Assembly (NCBI RefSeq): GCF_001955715.1
Contig: NZ_CP019239.1
Location: 3,968,001 to 4,032,000, forward strand
Length of the DNA: 64,000 nt
Direction of reading: 5' to 3'
DNA from: Rhodoferax saidenbachensis
GTDB lineage: Bacteria; Pseudomonadota; Gammaproteobacteria; Burkholderiales; Burkholderiaceae_C
The notes below the pieces were generated by a model. The model was not told where the DNA came from. It saw only the letters and a list, made by a program, of their open reading frames with translations, and did not search any database. Each line of letters opens with the position of its first letter. Positions within the stretch are counted from its first letter, which is position 1. A program made the position numbers and the translations under genes. Below, piece by piece: positions 27,376 through 36,190 of the stretch.

Positions 27376-29310
27376 TCAATGGGGGGCCTGCGTATGGAGC
27401 TTGCGGTACAGCGTCTGTCGGCTGATGCCCAACTGGCGCGCTGCCAGTGAGATGTTTCCACGCGCCGCCTCCAGCGCCTGCTGGATGGCGACCCGCGACA
27501 GGGCCTGCAAATTCTGCGGTGCCTGCACACGGACCAGCGCGGTAGCCGCCTGGGTGGCCTGGGCACCACAGGTCAGCGCCTCCACCAGATCGTCGGGCAG
27601 GTGCTCCCAACCCACCGTGTCCTCCCCACCTTGCAGCATGGCGCATGCGGTGCGCAGCACACTGGCGTACTGGCGCAGGTTGCCGGGCCAGGCGTAGCTG
27701 CCCAGCGGGGTGAGTAATTCAGGCGCCAGTTGTACCTCGCACTCCGGACTCAGCTCAGCCAGCAGGCGTTCGGTCAGCGCGGCGAAATCGCTGCGCTCGC
27801 GCAAGGCAGGCAGTTGCACGGTGAGGCCATTGATGCGGTAGTACAGGTCCTGGCGGAACGTACCGCGTTCCGCCGCCTCGGCCAGCTTGCTATGGGTGGC
27901 GCACACCAGCGCAAAGTCCACCGGCACGGCCTTGCCTGCGCCCACGGGTGTGACGGTGCGCTCCTGCAGCACGCGCAACAGCCGCGTCTGCAGGGCCAGC
28001 GGCATGTCGCCAATCTCGTCCAGAAACAACGTGCCGCCATCGGCCTCACGCAGGCGGCCCAGGTTGCCGTCCTTGCGGGCGCCGGTGAAGGCGCCCGCCA
28101 CGTAACCAAACAGCTCGGACTCGATCAGGCTCTCGGGAATCGCGCCGCAGTTGATCGCCACAAAAGGCGCAGCACAGCGCGGGCCACTGGCGTGCAGGGC
28201 GCGCGCGAACAGCTCTTTGCCCACGCCCGACTCCCCTTGAATCAGCACAGGGATGGGCTTGGCCACCACGCGGCGGGCCTTGTCGGCCGCGCTGCGCCAG
28301 CGGGCATCACCCGTGTCCAGCGCGGCCAATGCGTCGGTGGCTGCCATTGCCGGAGCCACGGCCAACGATGCGGTCGGTGCGGGCCAGGCCGCTGCGTCCA
28401 CGTGTAGTTGGACAAACAGACTGCGCCCGTTGTGCAGGCGCAGTTGCTGCGGCTGCAAGGGGCGACGCTTGTGGCGCGAAAGCAGATCGTCCAGGCGCAC
28501 GTCCAGCACACGCTCCAGCAGCGTGGCGCCCACGTCGCCCGCGCCCAATTGCAAGAGTGCCAGCCCCACGCGGTTGGCGCCCACAATCCAGCCGTCATCC
28601 GACAGCGCGATGATGCCCTCGGCCACACTGCCCAGGCCCTCGGGCTGGGCATGCAGGTGCAGGCGGATGTTGCGTTTGCAGGCGGCCACGATGAGCCGGT
28701 TCTCTATCATGCGGGCCGCCGTGCTCACCAGACCCAGCGTGTGGGCATGGCCATTGCGGTGGTCACCCGAGATGTCCAGAATGCCCATCAGCTCTCCGGT
28801 GGCAGACAGGATGGGCGAGGCCGCACAGGTGAGAAAACCGTTGCGCTCCAGGAAGTGTTCGGAGCCATGGATTTCCACCGCACTGCACTCGGCCAGCGCC
28901 GTGCCGATGGCATTGGTGCCACGGTGCGCTTCGTGCCAGGAGGCACCACGGGTCAGGGCCACACGCTCAGCCTTGTCCACAAAATAGGGGTCACCCAGGG
29001 TATGCATCAGCATGCCCTGCGGGTCGGCCAGCACCACCACACTCTGGCTGTGGCGCACCTGCTCAAACACATACTCCATCACCGGGCGTGAATGGGCCAG
29101 CAAAGCATGGCTGCTGGCCAGCGCCTGGCGCAGGCTGTGGCTGGTGGCATGGTCGGTGGCGGCGCGGCCGGTGGGCGCCAGGCCTGCGGCCATACTGCGG
29201 TGCCAGGAGCGGGCCAGACGCTCGTCCACCACGCCGTCGGGGCAGTGGCCGGTGTCCAGCAACTGTTGGCGGGCCTGTCGCAAGGCCAGCAGGGGGGAGG
29301 TTTGTCGCAC
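27376..29310 (-). CDS. acoR: AcoR-type sigma-54-dependent transcriptional activator
   Basis: Enhancer-binding protein that remodels RNA polymerase-sigma-54. 644 residues: N-terminal GAF-like sensory region (GASWHEAHRGTNAIGTALAE), AAA+ domain with Walker A GESGVGKELFARAL, the sigma-54 contact GAFTGA, and DEIGDMPLALQTRLLRVL, and a Fis-type HTH near the C-terminus (NISLAARQLGISRQTLYRKL). The start GTG at 29308-29310 (VRQTSPLLALRQARQQ) is set by AGGAG six bases upstream. Divergent from the aldehyde dehydrogenase gene, whose upstream region has a sigma-54 promoter and a palindromic enhancer candidate; it very likely controls that gene. Effector unknown; acetoin, ethanol or acetaldehyde are typical. 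Confidence 0.9.
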   Translation of the reverse strand: MRQTSPLLALRQARQQLLDTGHCPDGVVDERLARSWHRSMAAGLAPTGRAATDHATSHSLRQALASSHALLAHSRPVMEYVFEQVRHSQSVVVLADPQGMLMHTLGDPYFVDKAERVALTRGASWHEAHRGTNAIGTALAECSAVEIHGSEHFLERNGFLTCAASPILSATGELMGILDISGDHRNGHAHTLGLVSTAARMIENRLIVAACKRNIRLHLHAQPEGLGSVAEGIIALSDDGWIVGANRVGLALLQLGAGDVGATLLERVLDVRLDDLLSRHKRRPLQPQQLRLHNGRSLFVQLHVDAAAWPAPTASLAVAPAMAATDALAALDTGDARWRSAADKARRVVAKPIPVLIQGESGVGKELFARALHASGPRCAAPFVAINCGAIPESLIESELFGYVAGAFTGARKDGNLGRLREADGGTLFLDEIGDMPLALQTRLLRVLQERTVTPVGAGKAVPVDFALVCATHSKLAEAAERGTFRQDLYYRINGLTVQLPALRERSDFAALTERLLAELSPECEVQLAPELLTPLGSYAWPGNLRQYASVLRTACAMLQGGEDTVGWEHLPDDLVEALTCGAQATQAATALVRVQAPQNLQALSRVAIQQALEAARGNISLAARQLGISRQTLYRKLHTQAPH

Positions 29311-29418
29311 GTTGTCTCCTGCGCGGAGTCGTGTTCGCCCCGCTTTGGCACAGTATGGGGGTGGGTGGTGTGTGAAGCAATGGCGTACACCCGCCGCAAC
29401 GCACAACTGTTCCATTTT

Positions 29419-29450
29419 GTGACACCTGTCACTGTGGCGAATCGTGACAC
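29419..29450 (+). promoter_or_regulatory. Candidate activator binding sites (UAS) for the AcoR-type regulator
   Basis: GTGACACCTGTCAC at 29419-29432 is a palindrome with 6-bp arms; a further half-site GTGACAC lies at 29444-29450. The sites are about 100 bases upstream of the sigma-54 promoter, the usual enhancer distance, in the divergent region. Confidence 0.55.
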
Positions 29451-29531
29451 CCCTGCCTTGCGGACAGCTTGCACGAAGTGCTGCAACGCAACAAATCCAA
29501 TGAAATCAAGGCTCCAGGGCGGGCACACGCA

Positions 29532-29546
29532 TGGCACGCGTCTTGA
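29532..29546 (+). promoter_or_regulatory. Sigma-54 promoter of the aldehyde dehydrogenase gene
   Basis: TGGCACGCGTCTTGA matches the -24/-12 consensus TGGCACGNNNNTTGC except for the last base. It would start transcription near 29557, leaving a leader of about 58 bases before the ATG at 29615. The divergent gene encodes a sigma-54 activator, which supports it. Confidence 0.7.
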
Positions 29547-29614
29547 GAGAAGGCTGTACCTGCCGGACAGCCCGATGCAGGCCAACAAAGCAACCACAAG
29601 AGGACGACACCACC

Positions 29615-31138
29615 ATGGCTATTTACGCAGCACCCGGCGCGGCCGGCGCCAAGATCACCTACAAGACCCAGTACAACAACTTCATCGGCGGCAAATTCGT
29701 ACCACCGGTCAAGGGCCAGTACTTTGACGTCATCACGCCCGTCAGCGGCAAGGTCTACACCCAGGCCGCGCGCTCCACCGCCGAAGACATCGAGCTGGCA
29801 CTGGACGCTGCCCATGCCGCATCGGACGCCTGGGGCAAGACCGATGCCGCCACACGCAGCAATATCCTGCTGAAGATTGCCGACCGCATCGAGCAAAACC
29901 TGGAGCTGCTGGCCTACGCCGAGACCGTGGACAACGGCAAGGCGATCCGCGAAACACTGAACGCCGACATCCCGCTCACCGTGGACCACTTCCGCTACTT
30001 TGCAGGCTGCGTGCGTGCGCAAGAAGGCGCGCTCTCCAACATCGACGAGAACACGGTGGCGTACCACATCCAGGAACCGCTGGGCGTGGTGGGTCAGATC
30101 ATCCCGTGGAACTTCCCCATCCTGATGGCCGCCTGGAAACTGGCGCCCGCCATTGGCGCCGGTAACTGCGTGGTGCTCAAGCCCGCAGAAAGCACGCCGA
30201 TCTCTATTTTGATTTTGGCCGAGCTGATTGCCGACCTGCTGCCACCGGGCGTTCTCAACATCGTCAACGGCTACGGCCGCGAAGCCGGTATGCCGCTGGC
30301 AACCTCCAAGCGCATCGCCAAGATCGCCTTCACCGGCTCCACCACCACGGGCCGCGTGATTGCGCAGGCCGCCGCCAACAACCTGATTCCCGCCACGCTG
30401 GAGTTGGGCGGCAAGAGCCCCAACGTGTTCTTTGCCGACATCATGGACAAGGACGATGCGTTCTTGGATAAAGCCGTTGAAGGCCTGGTGTTGTTCGCGT
30501 TCAACCAGGGCGAGGTTTGCACCTGCCCATCGCGTGCGTTGATCCAGGAGTCGATCTACGACAAATTCATGGAACGTGTGTTGAAGCGCATCGCCGCTAT
30601 CAAGCACATGAACCCGCTGGACACCGACAGCATGATGGGCGCGCAGGCCAGCAAAGAGCAACTCACCAAGATCCTCTCCTACTTGGACCTAGGCAAGCAG
30701 GAGGGCGCGGAAGTGCTCATTGGCGGCGGTCAAGCCCATTTGGGTGGCGATCTGGAAGGCGGCTACTACGTGCAACCGACGCTGTTCAAGGGCCACAACA
30801 AGATGCGCATCTTCCAGGAAGAAATCTTTGGCCCCGTGCTGGCCGTGACCACGTTCAAGGACGAGGCCGAGGCGCTGGCCATTGCCAATGACACGCTGTA
30901 CGGCCTGGGCGCCGGCGTATGGAGTCGCAACGGCAACGTGGCTTACCGCATGGGCCGTGCCATCAAAGCCGGCCGCGTGTGGACAAATTGCTACCACGCC
31001 TACCCTGCGCACGCAGCCTTCGGTGGTTACAAAGAATCCGGCATCGGCCGCGAAACCCACAAGATGATGCTGGACCATTACCAGCAGACCAAGAACTTGC
31101 TGGTGTCGTACTCGGAAAACAAGCTGGGCTTCTTCTAA
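29615..31138 (+). CDS. NAD-dependent acetaldehyde dehydrogenase (ExaC/AldB type)
   Basis: Oxidises acetaldehyde or related aldehydes to acids with NAD. 507 residues; NAD-binding [18 protein letters not shown], catalytic Glu motif [12 protein letters not shown], and catalytic Cys in [12 protein letters not shown] (double Cys as in ExaC/AldB). The N-terminus [20 protein letters not shown] and the DUF779 partner downstream match the acetaldehyde dehydrogenase branch used in ethanol or acetoin catabolism. AGAGGA precedes the ATG. Likely induced by the divergent AcoR-type activator through sigma-54. Confidence 0.92.
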   Translation: MAIYAAPGAAGAKITYKTQYNNFIGGKFVPPVKGQYFDVITPVSGKVYTQAARSTAEDIELALDAAHAASDAWGKTDAATRSNILLKIADRIEQNLELLAYAETVDNGKAIRETLNADIPLTVDHFRYFAGCVRAQEGALSNIDENTVAYHIQEPLGVVGQIIPWNFPILMAAWKLAPAIGAGNCVVLKPAESTPISILILAELIADLLPPGVLNIVNGYGREAGMPLATSKRIAKIAFTGSTTTGRVIAQAAANNLIPATLELGGKSPNVFFADIMDKDDAFLDKAVEGLVLFAFNQGEVCTCPSRALIQESIYDKFMERVLKRIAAIKHMNPLDTDSMMGAQASKEQLTKILSYLDLGKQEGAEVLIGGGQAHLGGDLEGGYYVQPTLFKGHNKMRIFQEEIFGPVLAVTTFKDEAEALAIANDTLYGLGAGVWSRNGNVAYRMGRAIKAGRVWTNCYHAYPAHAAFGGYKESGIGRETHKMMLDHYQQTKNLLVSYSENKLGFF

Positions 31139-31170
31139 AGCGCGTCGCGCTACGTCGCGCCGAGCCGCAC

Positions 31171-31383
31171 AGCAACGGGCTGGGACCTCCCCCCTCATAC
31201 TGGGGTACCAGAAATCGGGGGGATGCCCCAGCCCGCTGCTGCGCTAGCACCGTGGAGACACAGACAAGGCAGCCCTTCGGAACCCACGTGGCGCGCCACC
31301 ATCCAACGCAGTGACCCGACAGGGCGGCCGCCGATTTCTGGTACCCCAGTATGAGGTGGACGCCCTGTCGGGTTGCTGCGTTG
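31171..31383. repeat. Two-unit palindromic element (REP-doublet/MITE-like)
   Basis: A 26-base core at 31193-31218 recurs as a perfect inverted copy at 31331-31356. Each core sits in the loop of its own hairpin: 31171-31184 with 31227-31240 on the left (one mismatch), and 31305-31326 with 31361-31383 on the right (12 bp perfect, then near-perfect). The hairpin arms differ between the units but keep pairing. It occupies the 285-base gap between the aldehyde dehydrogenase and DUF779 genes. No transposase is present. Confidence 0.8.
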
Positions 31384-31423
31384 CGAGCGCCAACACAGCG
31401 AAATGCAAGCAGGAGAACAAACC

Positions 31424-31798
31424 ATGGTCGACAAAGTCATCGCCACCCCCGCCGCCCTAGAGCTCGTGGCCTTCCTCAAAATCAAACACGGCCCCGATTT
31501 GATGTTCCACCAGAGTGGGGGCTGCTGCGACAACAGCGCTGCCAACTGCTACCTGCCCGGCGAAATCACCATGGGTGCGGGCGACGTGTACCTGGGCGAC
31601 ATCGGCGGCAGCCCGTTCTATATCGGCATTGGCCAGTACGAATACTGGAAACACACGCAGCTCATCATCGACGTCATCGAAGGCCACGGTGGCACCTTTT
31701 CGCTGGAGGGCCCCGAAGGCAAGGCCTTCCACACCCGCTCACGCGTGTTCACTGATGCAGAACTGGCCGAGCTGGGGATTGAAAAGCCCGCGGCTTGA
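31424..31798 (+). CDS. DUF779 protein, acetaldehyde dehydrogenase partner
   Basis: Small 124-residue cytoplasmic protein. It contains the family hallmark HQSGGCCDNSAANCYLPGE with clustered cysteines, and DIGGSPFYIGIGQYEYWKHT. DUF779 genes typically follow ExaC/AldB-type aldehyde dehydrogenase genes, as here, and may assist the enzyme; the biochemical role is not established. AGGAG precedes the ATG. It is separated from the dehydrogenase by a palindromic element that could reduce or modulate its expression. Confidence 0.88.
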   Translation: MVDKVIATPAALELVAFLKIKHGPDLMFHQSGGCCDNSAANCYLPGEITMGAGDVYLGDIGGSPFYIGIGQYEYWKHTQLIIDVIEGHGGTFSLEGPEGKAFHTRSRVFTDAELAELGIEKPAA

Positions 31799-31808
31799 TA
31801 CGCGGGTA

Positions 31809-32429
31809 TCAGGCGCGGGCACTGGGCCGCGTGTTCACGCGTTCGCGCCAGGCGGCCAGCGCATGCAGGCCCACCTCTTCGGGCTTGAACTTCATGAGTC
31901 CGCGCGCAAACTCCAGCGCACAGAACGCGGTGATGTCGGCAATGGTGAAACGGTCGCCCGCCATCCAGTCCTGCTGCTGCAACAACTGGTCAAACCACTT
32001 GGCGAGCTCGCGCACCTTCTCGCCCTGCGAGCGGCCAAAGTCGGGGAACTGCGGCTGCTCCAACACGGCGAGGCCTGGGTGGGTGTGGCGTATGGAATTG
32101 GCGATACCGCCCAACAGATACAGCTCGACACGGCGGTCTGCCATCTCGATGAAGGCACGCTCATCGGCGTCCACACCCATCAGGTTGGGCTCGGGGTACA
32201 GGCCTTCGAGGTAGGTGCAGATGGCGCGGGTTTCGGTCAACACACGGCCGTCATCCAGCTCCAGTGCAGGCACTTTGGCCAGAGGGCTTTTGGTGAGGAA
32301 ATACGCGCTGCGGTGCTCGCCCTGGTTCAGGTCCATGAACACCAGCTCCAGACCGGTGATGTTTTTCTCGACCAGAAACATGGACACGCGCCGCGGACTG
32401 GGCGCACGCTGCGCGGTGTAGAGCTTCAT
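31809..32429 (-). CDS. Glutathione S-transferase
   Basis: Soluble glutathione transferase, 206 residues. N-terminal thioredoxin-like domain ([19 protein letters not shown], then [20 protein letters not shown] with the cis-Pro and glutathione-binding ET) and all-helical C-domain ([17 protein letters not shown]). SPRR at residues 11-14 marks the position of the usual catalytic residue. The start overlaps the stop of the upstream GST gene by 4 nt, so both are co-translated behind pyrF. Substrate unknown. Confidence 0.9.
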   Translation of the reverse strand: MKLYTAQRAPSPRRVSMFLVEKNITGLELVFMDLNQGEHRSAYFLTKSPLAKVPALELDDGRVLTETRAICTYLEGLYPEPNLMGVDADERAFIEMADRRVELYLLGGIANSIRHTHPGLAVLEQPQFPDFGRSQGEKVRELAKWFDQLLQQQDWMAGDRFTIADITAFCALEFARGLMKFKPEEVGLHALAAWRERVNTRPSARA

Positions 32430-33139
32430 GGGGTGCCCGCAGTTTTGGACTGGCCCATTTCCACCATGGTGCGGGCCGCTTCGGCAAACTTCTTCGCCTC
32501 TTCGCTGCCATCACGGCGCAGCTCCAGCGACGAGGGTGGCGCGTGCAGGCCGCGTTGCACGGCGGGGCGCTCCTTGATGGCATCGAGCCAGCGCTGCAGG
32601 TGCGGCAGGTCATCTACCTCCACGCCCGACCAGCGGTGTGTGCGCACCCAAGCGAAGTTGGCGATGTCGGCAATCGAATAATCACTGGCCAGAAATTCGT
32701 TATCTTTGAGGTGTCCGTCCAGCACGCGGAACAGGCGTTTGCTCTCGCCCTGGTAACGGTCGATGGCGGGCTGGATCTTCTCGGGGAAGTAGCGGTAAAA
32801 CACATTGGCCTGGCCCATCATGGGCCCGATGCCGCCCATCTGGAACATCAGCCACTGCAGCACACGCGAGCGGCCTTTCACATCCGTGGGCAAAAGCTTG
32901 CCGGTCTTCTCGGCCAGATAAATCAGGATGGCACCCGACTCGAACACCGCAAAGTCACCTTCCGCGCGGTCCACGATGGCCGGGATGCGGCCGTTTGGGT
33001 TGATGGCCAGAAACTCCGGCGTCTTCTGCTCGCCCTTGGACAGGTCCAGCACCTTGAGTTCGTAAGGCAACGCCAGCTCTTCGAGCGCGATGGAGGCCTT
33101 GTGGCCGTTGGGTGTGGCGGCGGTGTAGAGGTCGATCAT
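32426..33139 (-). CDS. Glutathione S-transferase, Nu-class/YfcG-like disulfide-bond oxidoreductase
   Basis: 237-residue GST. The N-terminus [20 protein letters not shown] matches the YfcG/YghU class, with TPNGHK lacking an active cysteine and [19 protein letters not shown] and [15 protein letters not shown] for glutathione binding. These proteins have GSH-dependent disulfide reductase and peroxidase activity. The C-terminus carries about 20 extra residues ([19 protein letters not shown]). The gene overlaps pyrF upstream and gst downstream by 4 nt each. Confidence 0.9.
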   Translation of the reverse strand: MIDLYTAATPNGHKASIALEELALPYELKVLDLSKGEQKTPEFLAINPNGRIPAIVDRAEGDFAVFESGAILIYLAEKTGKLLPTDVKGRSRVLQWLMFQMGGIGPMMGQANVFYRYFPEKIQPAIDRYQGESKRLFRVLDGHLKDNEFLASDYSIADIANFAWVRTHRWSGVEVDDLPHLQRWLDAIKERPAVQRGLHAPPSSLELRRDGSEEAKKFAEAARTMVEMGQSKTAGTP

Positions 33140-33975
33140 GGTTTGGCGGCCTGCAGTTGGTCACGCGTTTTACGGGCTTCGCGCTGCGCGGCCTGCGCAA
33201 AGTCCGCACCCGAAGACGCATACAGGATGGAGCGCGAAGAGTTCACCACGATAGGTGCCGTCGTCTCGCCACCCGCGCCACGCCAACCGGCCTTGACGGT
33301 GGCCACCGCATCGCCGCCCTGTGCACCCACACCGGGGATCAGCAGCGGCAGCGTGGGCGCTAGGGCGCGCACGCGTTCGATCTCTGCGGGGTAGGTCGCG
33401 CCGACTACCAGGCCGAGCTGGCCGTTGAGGTTCCAAGGACCCTGGGCCAGAGCGGCAATGTGTTCGTACATGCGCGGCTGGCCGGGCACGTCCAGCAGGC
33501 GCTGGGGCTGCAGATCATCGCCACCGGGATTGGAAGTGCGACACAGCAGGAAGGCGCCCTTGCCGTGGTACTGCAGGTACGGCGCCACAGAGTCAAACCC
33601 CATGAAGGGCGACAGGGTGACCGCGTCGGCACCGTAACGCTCAAAGGCCTCAATGGCGTACTGCGTGGCGGTGCTGCCAATGTCGCCGCGCTTGGCGTCC
33701 AGGATTATGGGCACCTTGGGCGCTGCGCTGCGCATGTGGGCCATGAGTTTTTCGAGCTGGTCTTCGGCGCGGTGCGCGGCAAAGTAGGCGATCTGGGGTT
33801 TGAAGGCGATGACCAGGTCCGCAGTGGCGTCGACGATGGCGGCGCAGAAGTCGTAAATCTTGCTGGCGTCACCCCGGTATTGCTCCGGAAACTTGCTGGG
33901 TTCAGGATCCAGGCCCACACACAGAAGGGAGCCGTTTTGGCGCTCGGCGGTGCGCAGCTGGTCGAGGAAGGTCAT
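33136..33975 (-). CDS. pyrF: Orotidine 5'-phosphate decarboxylase (type 2)
   Basis: Last step of de novo UMP synthesis. 279 residues, the longer PyrF subfamily 2. [13 protein letters not shown] near the N-terminus, the catalytic [15 protein letters not shown] motif and [11 protein letters not shown] phosphate-binding loop are present. The ATG is at 33973-33975. It heads a tight operon with two GST genes (4-nt overlaps). Confidence 0.95.
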   Translation of the reverse strand: MTFLDQLRTAERQNGSLLCVGLDPEPSKFPEQYRGDASKIYDFCAAIVDATADLVIAFKPQIAYFAAHRAEDQLEKLMAHMRSAAPKVPIILDAKRGDIGSTATQYAIEAFERYGADAVTLSPFMGFDSVAPYLQYHGKGAFLLCRTSNPGGDDLQPQRLLDVPGQPRMYEHIAALAQGPWNLNGQLGLVVGATYPAEIERVRALAPTLPLLIPGVGAQGGDAVATVKAGWRGAGGETTAPIVVNSSRSILYASSGADFAQAAQREARKTRDQLQAAKP

Positions 33976-34001
33976 GCCCTATTGTAGGTAGGCGCCAACT
34001 C

Positions 34002-34074
34002 GCCGCAGGGCCGCCCCAAGGCGAGTTAGCCCCCTCGGGGGGCAGCGACCCGCGTAGCGGCGGAGCGTGGGGGC
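34002..34074 (+). repeat. Dispersed repeat family B, copy 2 (forms the end of the uracil-DNA glycosylase gene)
   Basis: Starts GCCGCAGGGCCGCCCCAAGG and ends AGCGGCGGAGCGTGGGGGC, matching the copy at 1466-1560 at both ends. It holds two hairpins (AACTCGCC/GGCGAGTT and GCCCCC-TC-GGGGGGC). The stop codon and about the last 15 codons of the glycosylase gene (PPRSAATRVAAPRGG) lie inside it. Confidence 0.85.
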
Positions 34075-34910
34075 AACACGTCCATGGCCAGGCACAGATC
34101 GGCCCAGGCCTTGGCCTTGTCGGCCGGGGCGCGCAAGAGCACGCGCGGGTGGTAGGTGGGCACCACGGCCACGTCCTGGTAGCGGTACAACGTGCCGCGC
34201 AGCTTGCCCAGCGGCTGCGTGGCCAGTTCGGACTGCTCGCCCAGCAGCACCTGGGTCGCAAAGCGGCCCATGGCCAGAATCACCTTGGGCTGCACCAGCG
34301 CAATCTCGCGCTGCAAAAAGGCGGCGCACTGCGCCAACTCGGCCGCCTGCGGAATGCGCGCTTGTGGCGGGCGGCACTTCACCACATTGGTCAGATAAAC
34401 GCCGGTGGCGCCACTGCCACTGCGGCTGGCACCCATGGCCTTAAGCATGTTGTCGAGTAACTGGCCTGCGGCCTCGGCAAAGGGCTGGCCAGCGCGGTCT
34501 TCGTCTTCGTCGGGCGGATCGCCCACCACCATCCAGTCGCACTGTGCCGGCGTGGGCGGTGCCAGCAGTGTGGTGTTTTTGCGCCCGGCGCACAGGGCGC
34601 AGGCCTGGCAGGTGGCGGCGGCCTCGGTCAGGGTGGGCCAGTCCAGAGTTTGCAGATCGAGCGTGGAGGTGCTGGGGGCAGCCTGAGGGCGAGAGCGTGA
34701 CAGGGCTTCGACCGGCTCAGCCCGAACGGGGATTGGTTGCGCGCGCGCCGCTGGCGCAGCGGCGGGACGGGCCGGGGCCTGCTCTGCCACCGCAATGGCG
34801 TGCACCAGCGCCGGCGCGGGCTGCTCAGCAGGCGCAGCCCCCGGTAACCAGACGCGCACACCCATCTCGGCCAGCATGGCGCGGTGGCGGTCGTCCAGGT
34901 CCAGTGTCAT
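34026..34910 (-). CDS. Uracil-DNA glycosylase, family 4-like (Fe-S)
   Basis: Removes uracil from DNA. 294 residues. A variable N-terminal region (about 1-90) leads into the glycosylase fold: CQACALC cluster cysteines, motif A as VVGDPPDEDEDRAGQPF (homologues usually GEAPG, so this motif is altered), YLTNVVKCRPP with a further Cys, LAMGRFATQVLLG, and motif B TYHPRVLL. ATG at 34910 is preferred over the TTG two codons upstream. Two repeat-derived segments are in frame: RAEPVEALS in the N-region and PPRSAATRVAAPRGG at the C-terminus. It is the third gene after tsaB-rimI, a common grouping. Confidence 0.85.
   Translation of the reverse strand: MTLDLDDRHRAMLAEMGVRVWLPGAAPAEQPAPALVHAIAVAEQAPARPAAAPAARAQPIPVRAEPVEALSRSRPQAAPSTSTLDLQTLDWPTLTEAAATCQACALCAGRKNTTLLAPPTPAQCDWMVVGDPPDEDEDRAGQPFAEAAGQLLDNMLKAMGASRSGSGATGVYLTNVVKCRPPQARIPQAAELAQCAAFLQREIALVQPKVILAMGRFATQVLLGEQSELATQPLGKLRGTLYRYQDVAVVPTYHPRVLLRAPADKAKAWADLCLAMDVLPPRSAATRVAAPRGG
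34701..34731. repeat. REP-like palindrome inside the uracil-DNA glycosylase gene
   Basis: Contains GGCTTCGACCGGCTCAGCCC followed by GAACGGG, a motif known from many proteobacterial REP elements (TTCGACNGGCTCAGNNCGAAC). GGGCT and AGCCC arms can pair. It is in frame and encodes RAEPVEALS. Confidence 0.75.
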
Positions 34911-34928
34911 TCGCAATCCATCCTCGTT

Positions 34929-35399
34929 TTACAACAATCGCAGGCTCATGACCACCGCGTCTTCGCGCTGGCCGTTGGCTGCAGGATAGTACTGCTTGCG
35001 CTGGCCCACGCGGCGGTAGCCGTGGCTTTCGTAGACCTGCATGGCGCGCGTGTTGCTCACGCGCACCTCCAGCCACAGCCACTGCGCGTTCTGACCGCGC
35101 GCCCACAGCGTGAGTGCGTCCAGCATGATGCGGGCCCAGCCCTGGCCCTGGAACTCCGGGGCTACGGTGATGTTGAGCAAATGCACTTCGTCCACCCCCT
35201 TCATGGCGACAAAGTAACCCAGCAGATGGCTATCGGCCACCAGCACCTGGGCCTGATAGCCCGAGTGCAACGCGTCCATGAAATTGGTGCGGTTCCAGGG
35301 GTGGTCGTAGGCACGCTGCTCCACCTGCAGCACGGCGTCCAGCCAGTCCGCCAGCAGTGGGGCAAACTGGACTTCGGGAGCCTGCATCTGCGCACTCAT
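34929..35399 (-). CDS. rimI: Ribosomal protein S18-alanine N-acetyltransferase RimI
   Basis: GNAT acetyltransferase, 156 residues. AYDHPWNRTNFMDAL, LLNITVAPEFQGQGWARIML (acetyl-CoA-binding Q/RxxGxG/A region) and LEVRVSNTRAMQVYESHGYRR are RimI hallmarks. Overlaps the tsaB stop by 4 nt, the usual tsaB-rimI pairing. Confidence 0.92.
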   Translation of the reverse strand: MSAQMQAPEVQFAPLLADWLDAVLQVEQRAYDHPWNRTNFMDALHSGYQAQVLVADSHLLGYFVAMKGVDEVHLLNITVAPEFQGQGWARIMLDALTLWARGQNAQWLWLEVRVSNTRAMQVYESHGYRRVGQRKQYYPAANGQREDAVVMSLRLL

Positions 35400-36130
35400 G
35401 CCAGTTGGGCGGCCGCTTTTTCAGCAGCGCGCTCGGCCGTGGTCTTGGCCACCTTGTCGCGGATATAGCTGGGCAGGGCCTGCGCGGCGCTGACTGCCTT
35501 GCCAGCCGCCAGTAATTGGGGCGCCAGACGCAACATGGCCGTCGCCGTGGGCAGGGCCACGATGCAGGGTACGCCGGCGGGCAGCGCCAGCCGGTCTGCA
35601 TACACCGTGAACACATTGCCAGCCAGCGCTACCGGTGTAACAGGCAATTGCAGGTCCTGCGGGCGCAGCAGCGCGCTGCCTTGCAGCTCGGTCCACGCTG
35701 TACCGGCAAACGCGTAGTGCGCAGCGTACATCTCGTCCATGCGCGCATCCAGCAGCGCCAGGACCTGTCCATCCCGCGCGAGATCAGGCGTGGCAAAGCG
35801 GGCTTCTTCGGCCACGGCCAGCAGCGTGTCTACCGGCAGCACCGGCACACCCGCACCGCCGCCTGCACCAAAGGCCAGGCCTTGCGCCACCGAACAGGCG
35901 GTGCGCAGCCCGGTGAACGAACCCGGCCCGGCGCCAAAACAAATGGCGTCCAGCGCACCCAATGTCAGACCGGCCTGGGCCAGCAAGTCCAGCACCCCGG
36001 CAATCAGCCCGGTACTGGCCTGCGCGCCACCGGCACCGCTGTGCTGCCAGACGCGCATTGCGCCGTCCACCGTCCGCCCCACGGCGACGGACAGGATTTC
36101 CGTGCTGGTGTCAAAAGCCAGTAATTTCAT
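35396..36130 (-). CDS. tsaB: tRNA threonylcarbamoyladenosine biosynthesis protein TsaB
   Basis: Non-catalytic partner of TsaD in making t6A37 of ANN-decoding tRNAs. 244 residues: MKLLAFDTSTEILSVAVG and the ASKHA-type motif FGAGPGSFTGLRTACSVAQGL are diagnostic. The start codon touches a family A repeat, and rimI overlaps the stop, so tsaB-rimI-glycosylase form an operon. Confidence 0.95.
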   Translation of the reverse strand: MKLLAFDTSTEILSVAVGRTVDGAMRVWQHSGAGGAQASTGLIAGVLDLLAQAGLTLGALDAICFGAGPGSFTGLRTACSVAQGLAFGAGGGAGVPVLPVDTLLAVAEEARFATPDLARDGQVLALLDARMDEMYAAHYAFAGTAWTELQGSALLRPQDLQLPVTPVALAGNVFTVYADRLALPAGVPCIVALPTATAMLRLAPQLLAAGKAVSAAQALPSYIRDKVAKTTAERAAEKAAAQLA

Positions 36131-36134
36131 ACCA

Positions 36135-36190
36135 AATCAGCCTCTAGCCCCCGTGGATACTGCGTGAGCAGCTCCTGAAACAGGAGCAAT
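36135..36190 (-). repeat. Structured repeat family A, copy encoding the DMT exporter C-terminus
   Basis: On the minus strand: GCTCCTGTTTCAGGAGC (36171-36187, perfect 7-bp stem), a 20-nt linker, then GGGCTAGAGGCT. The exporter gene ends inside it (stop 36137-36139), and tsaB begins right after it. Confidence 0.85.
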
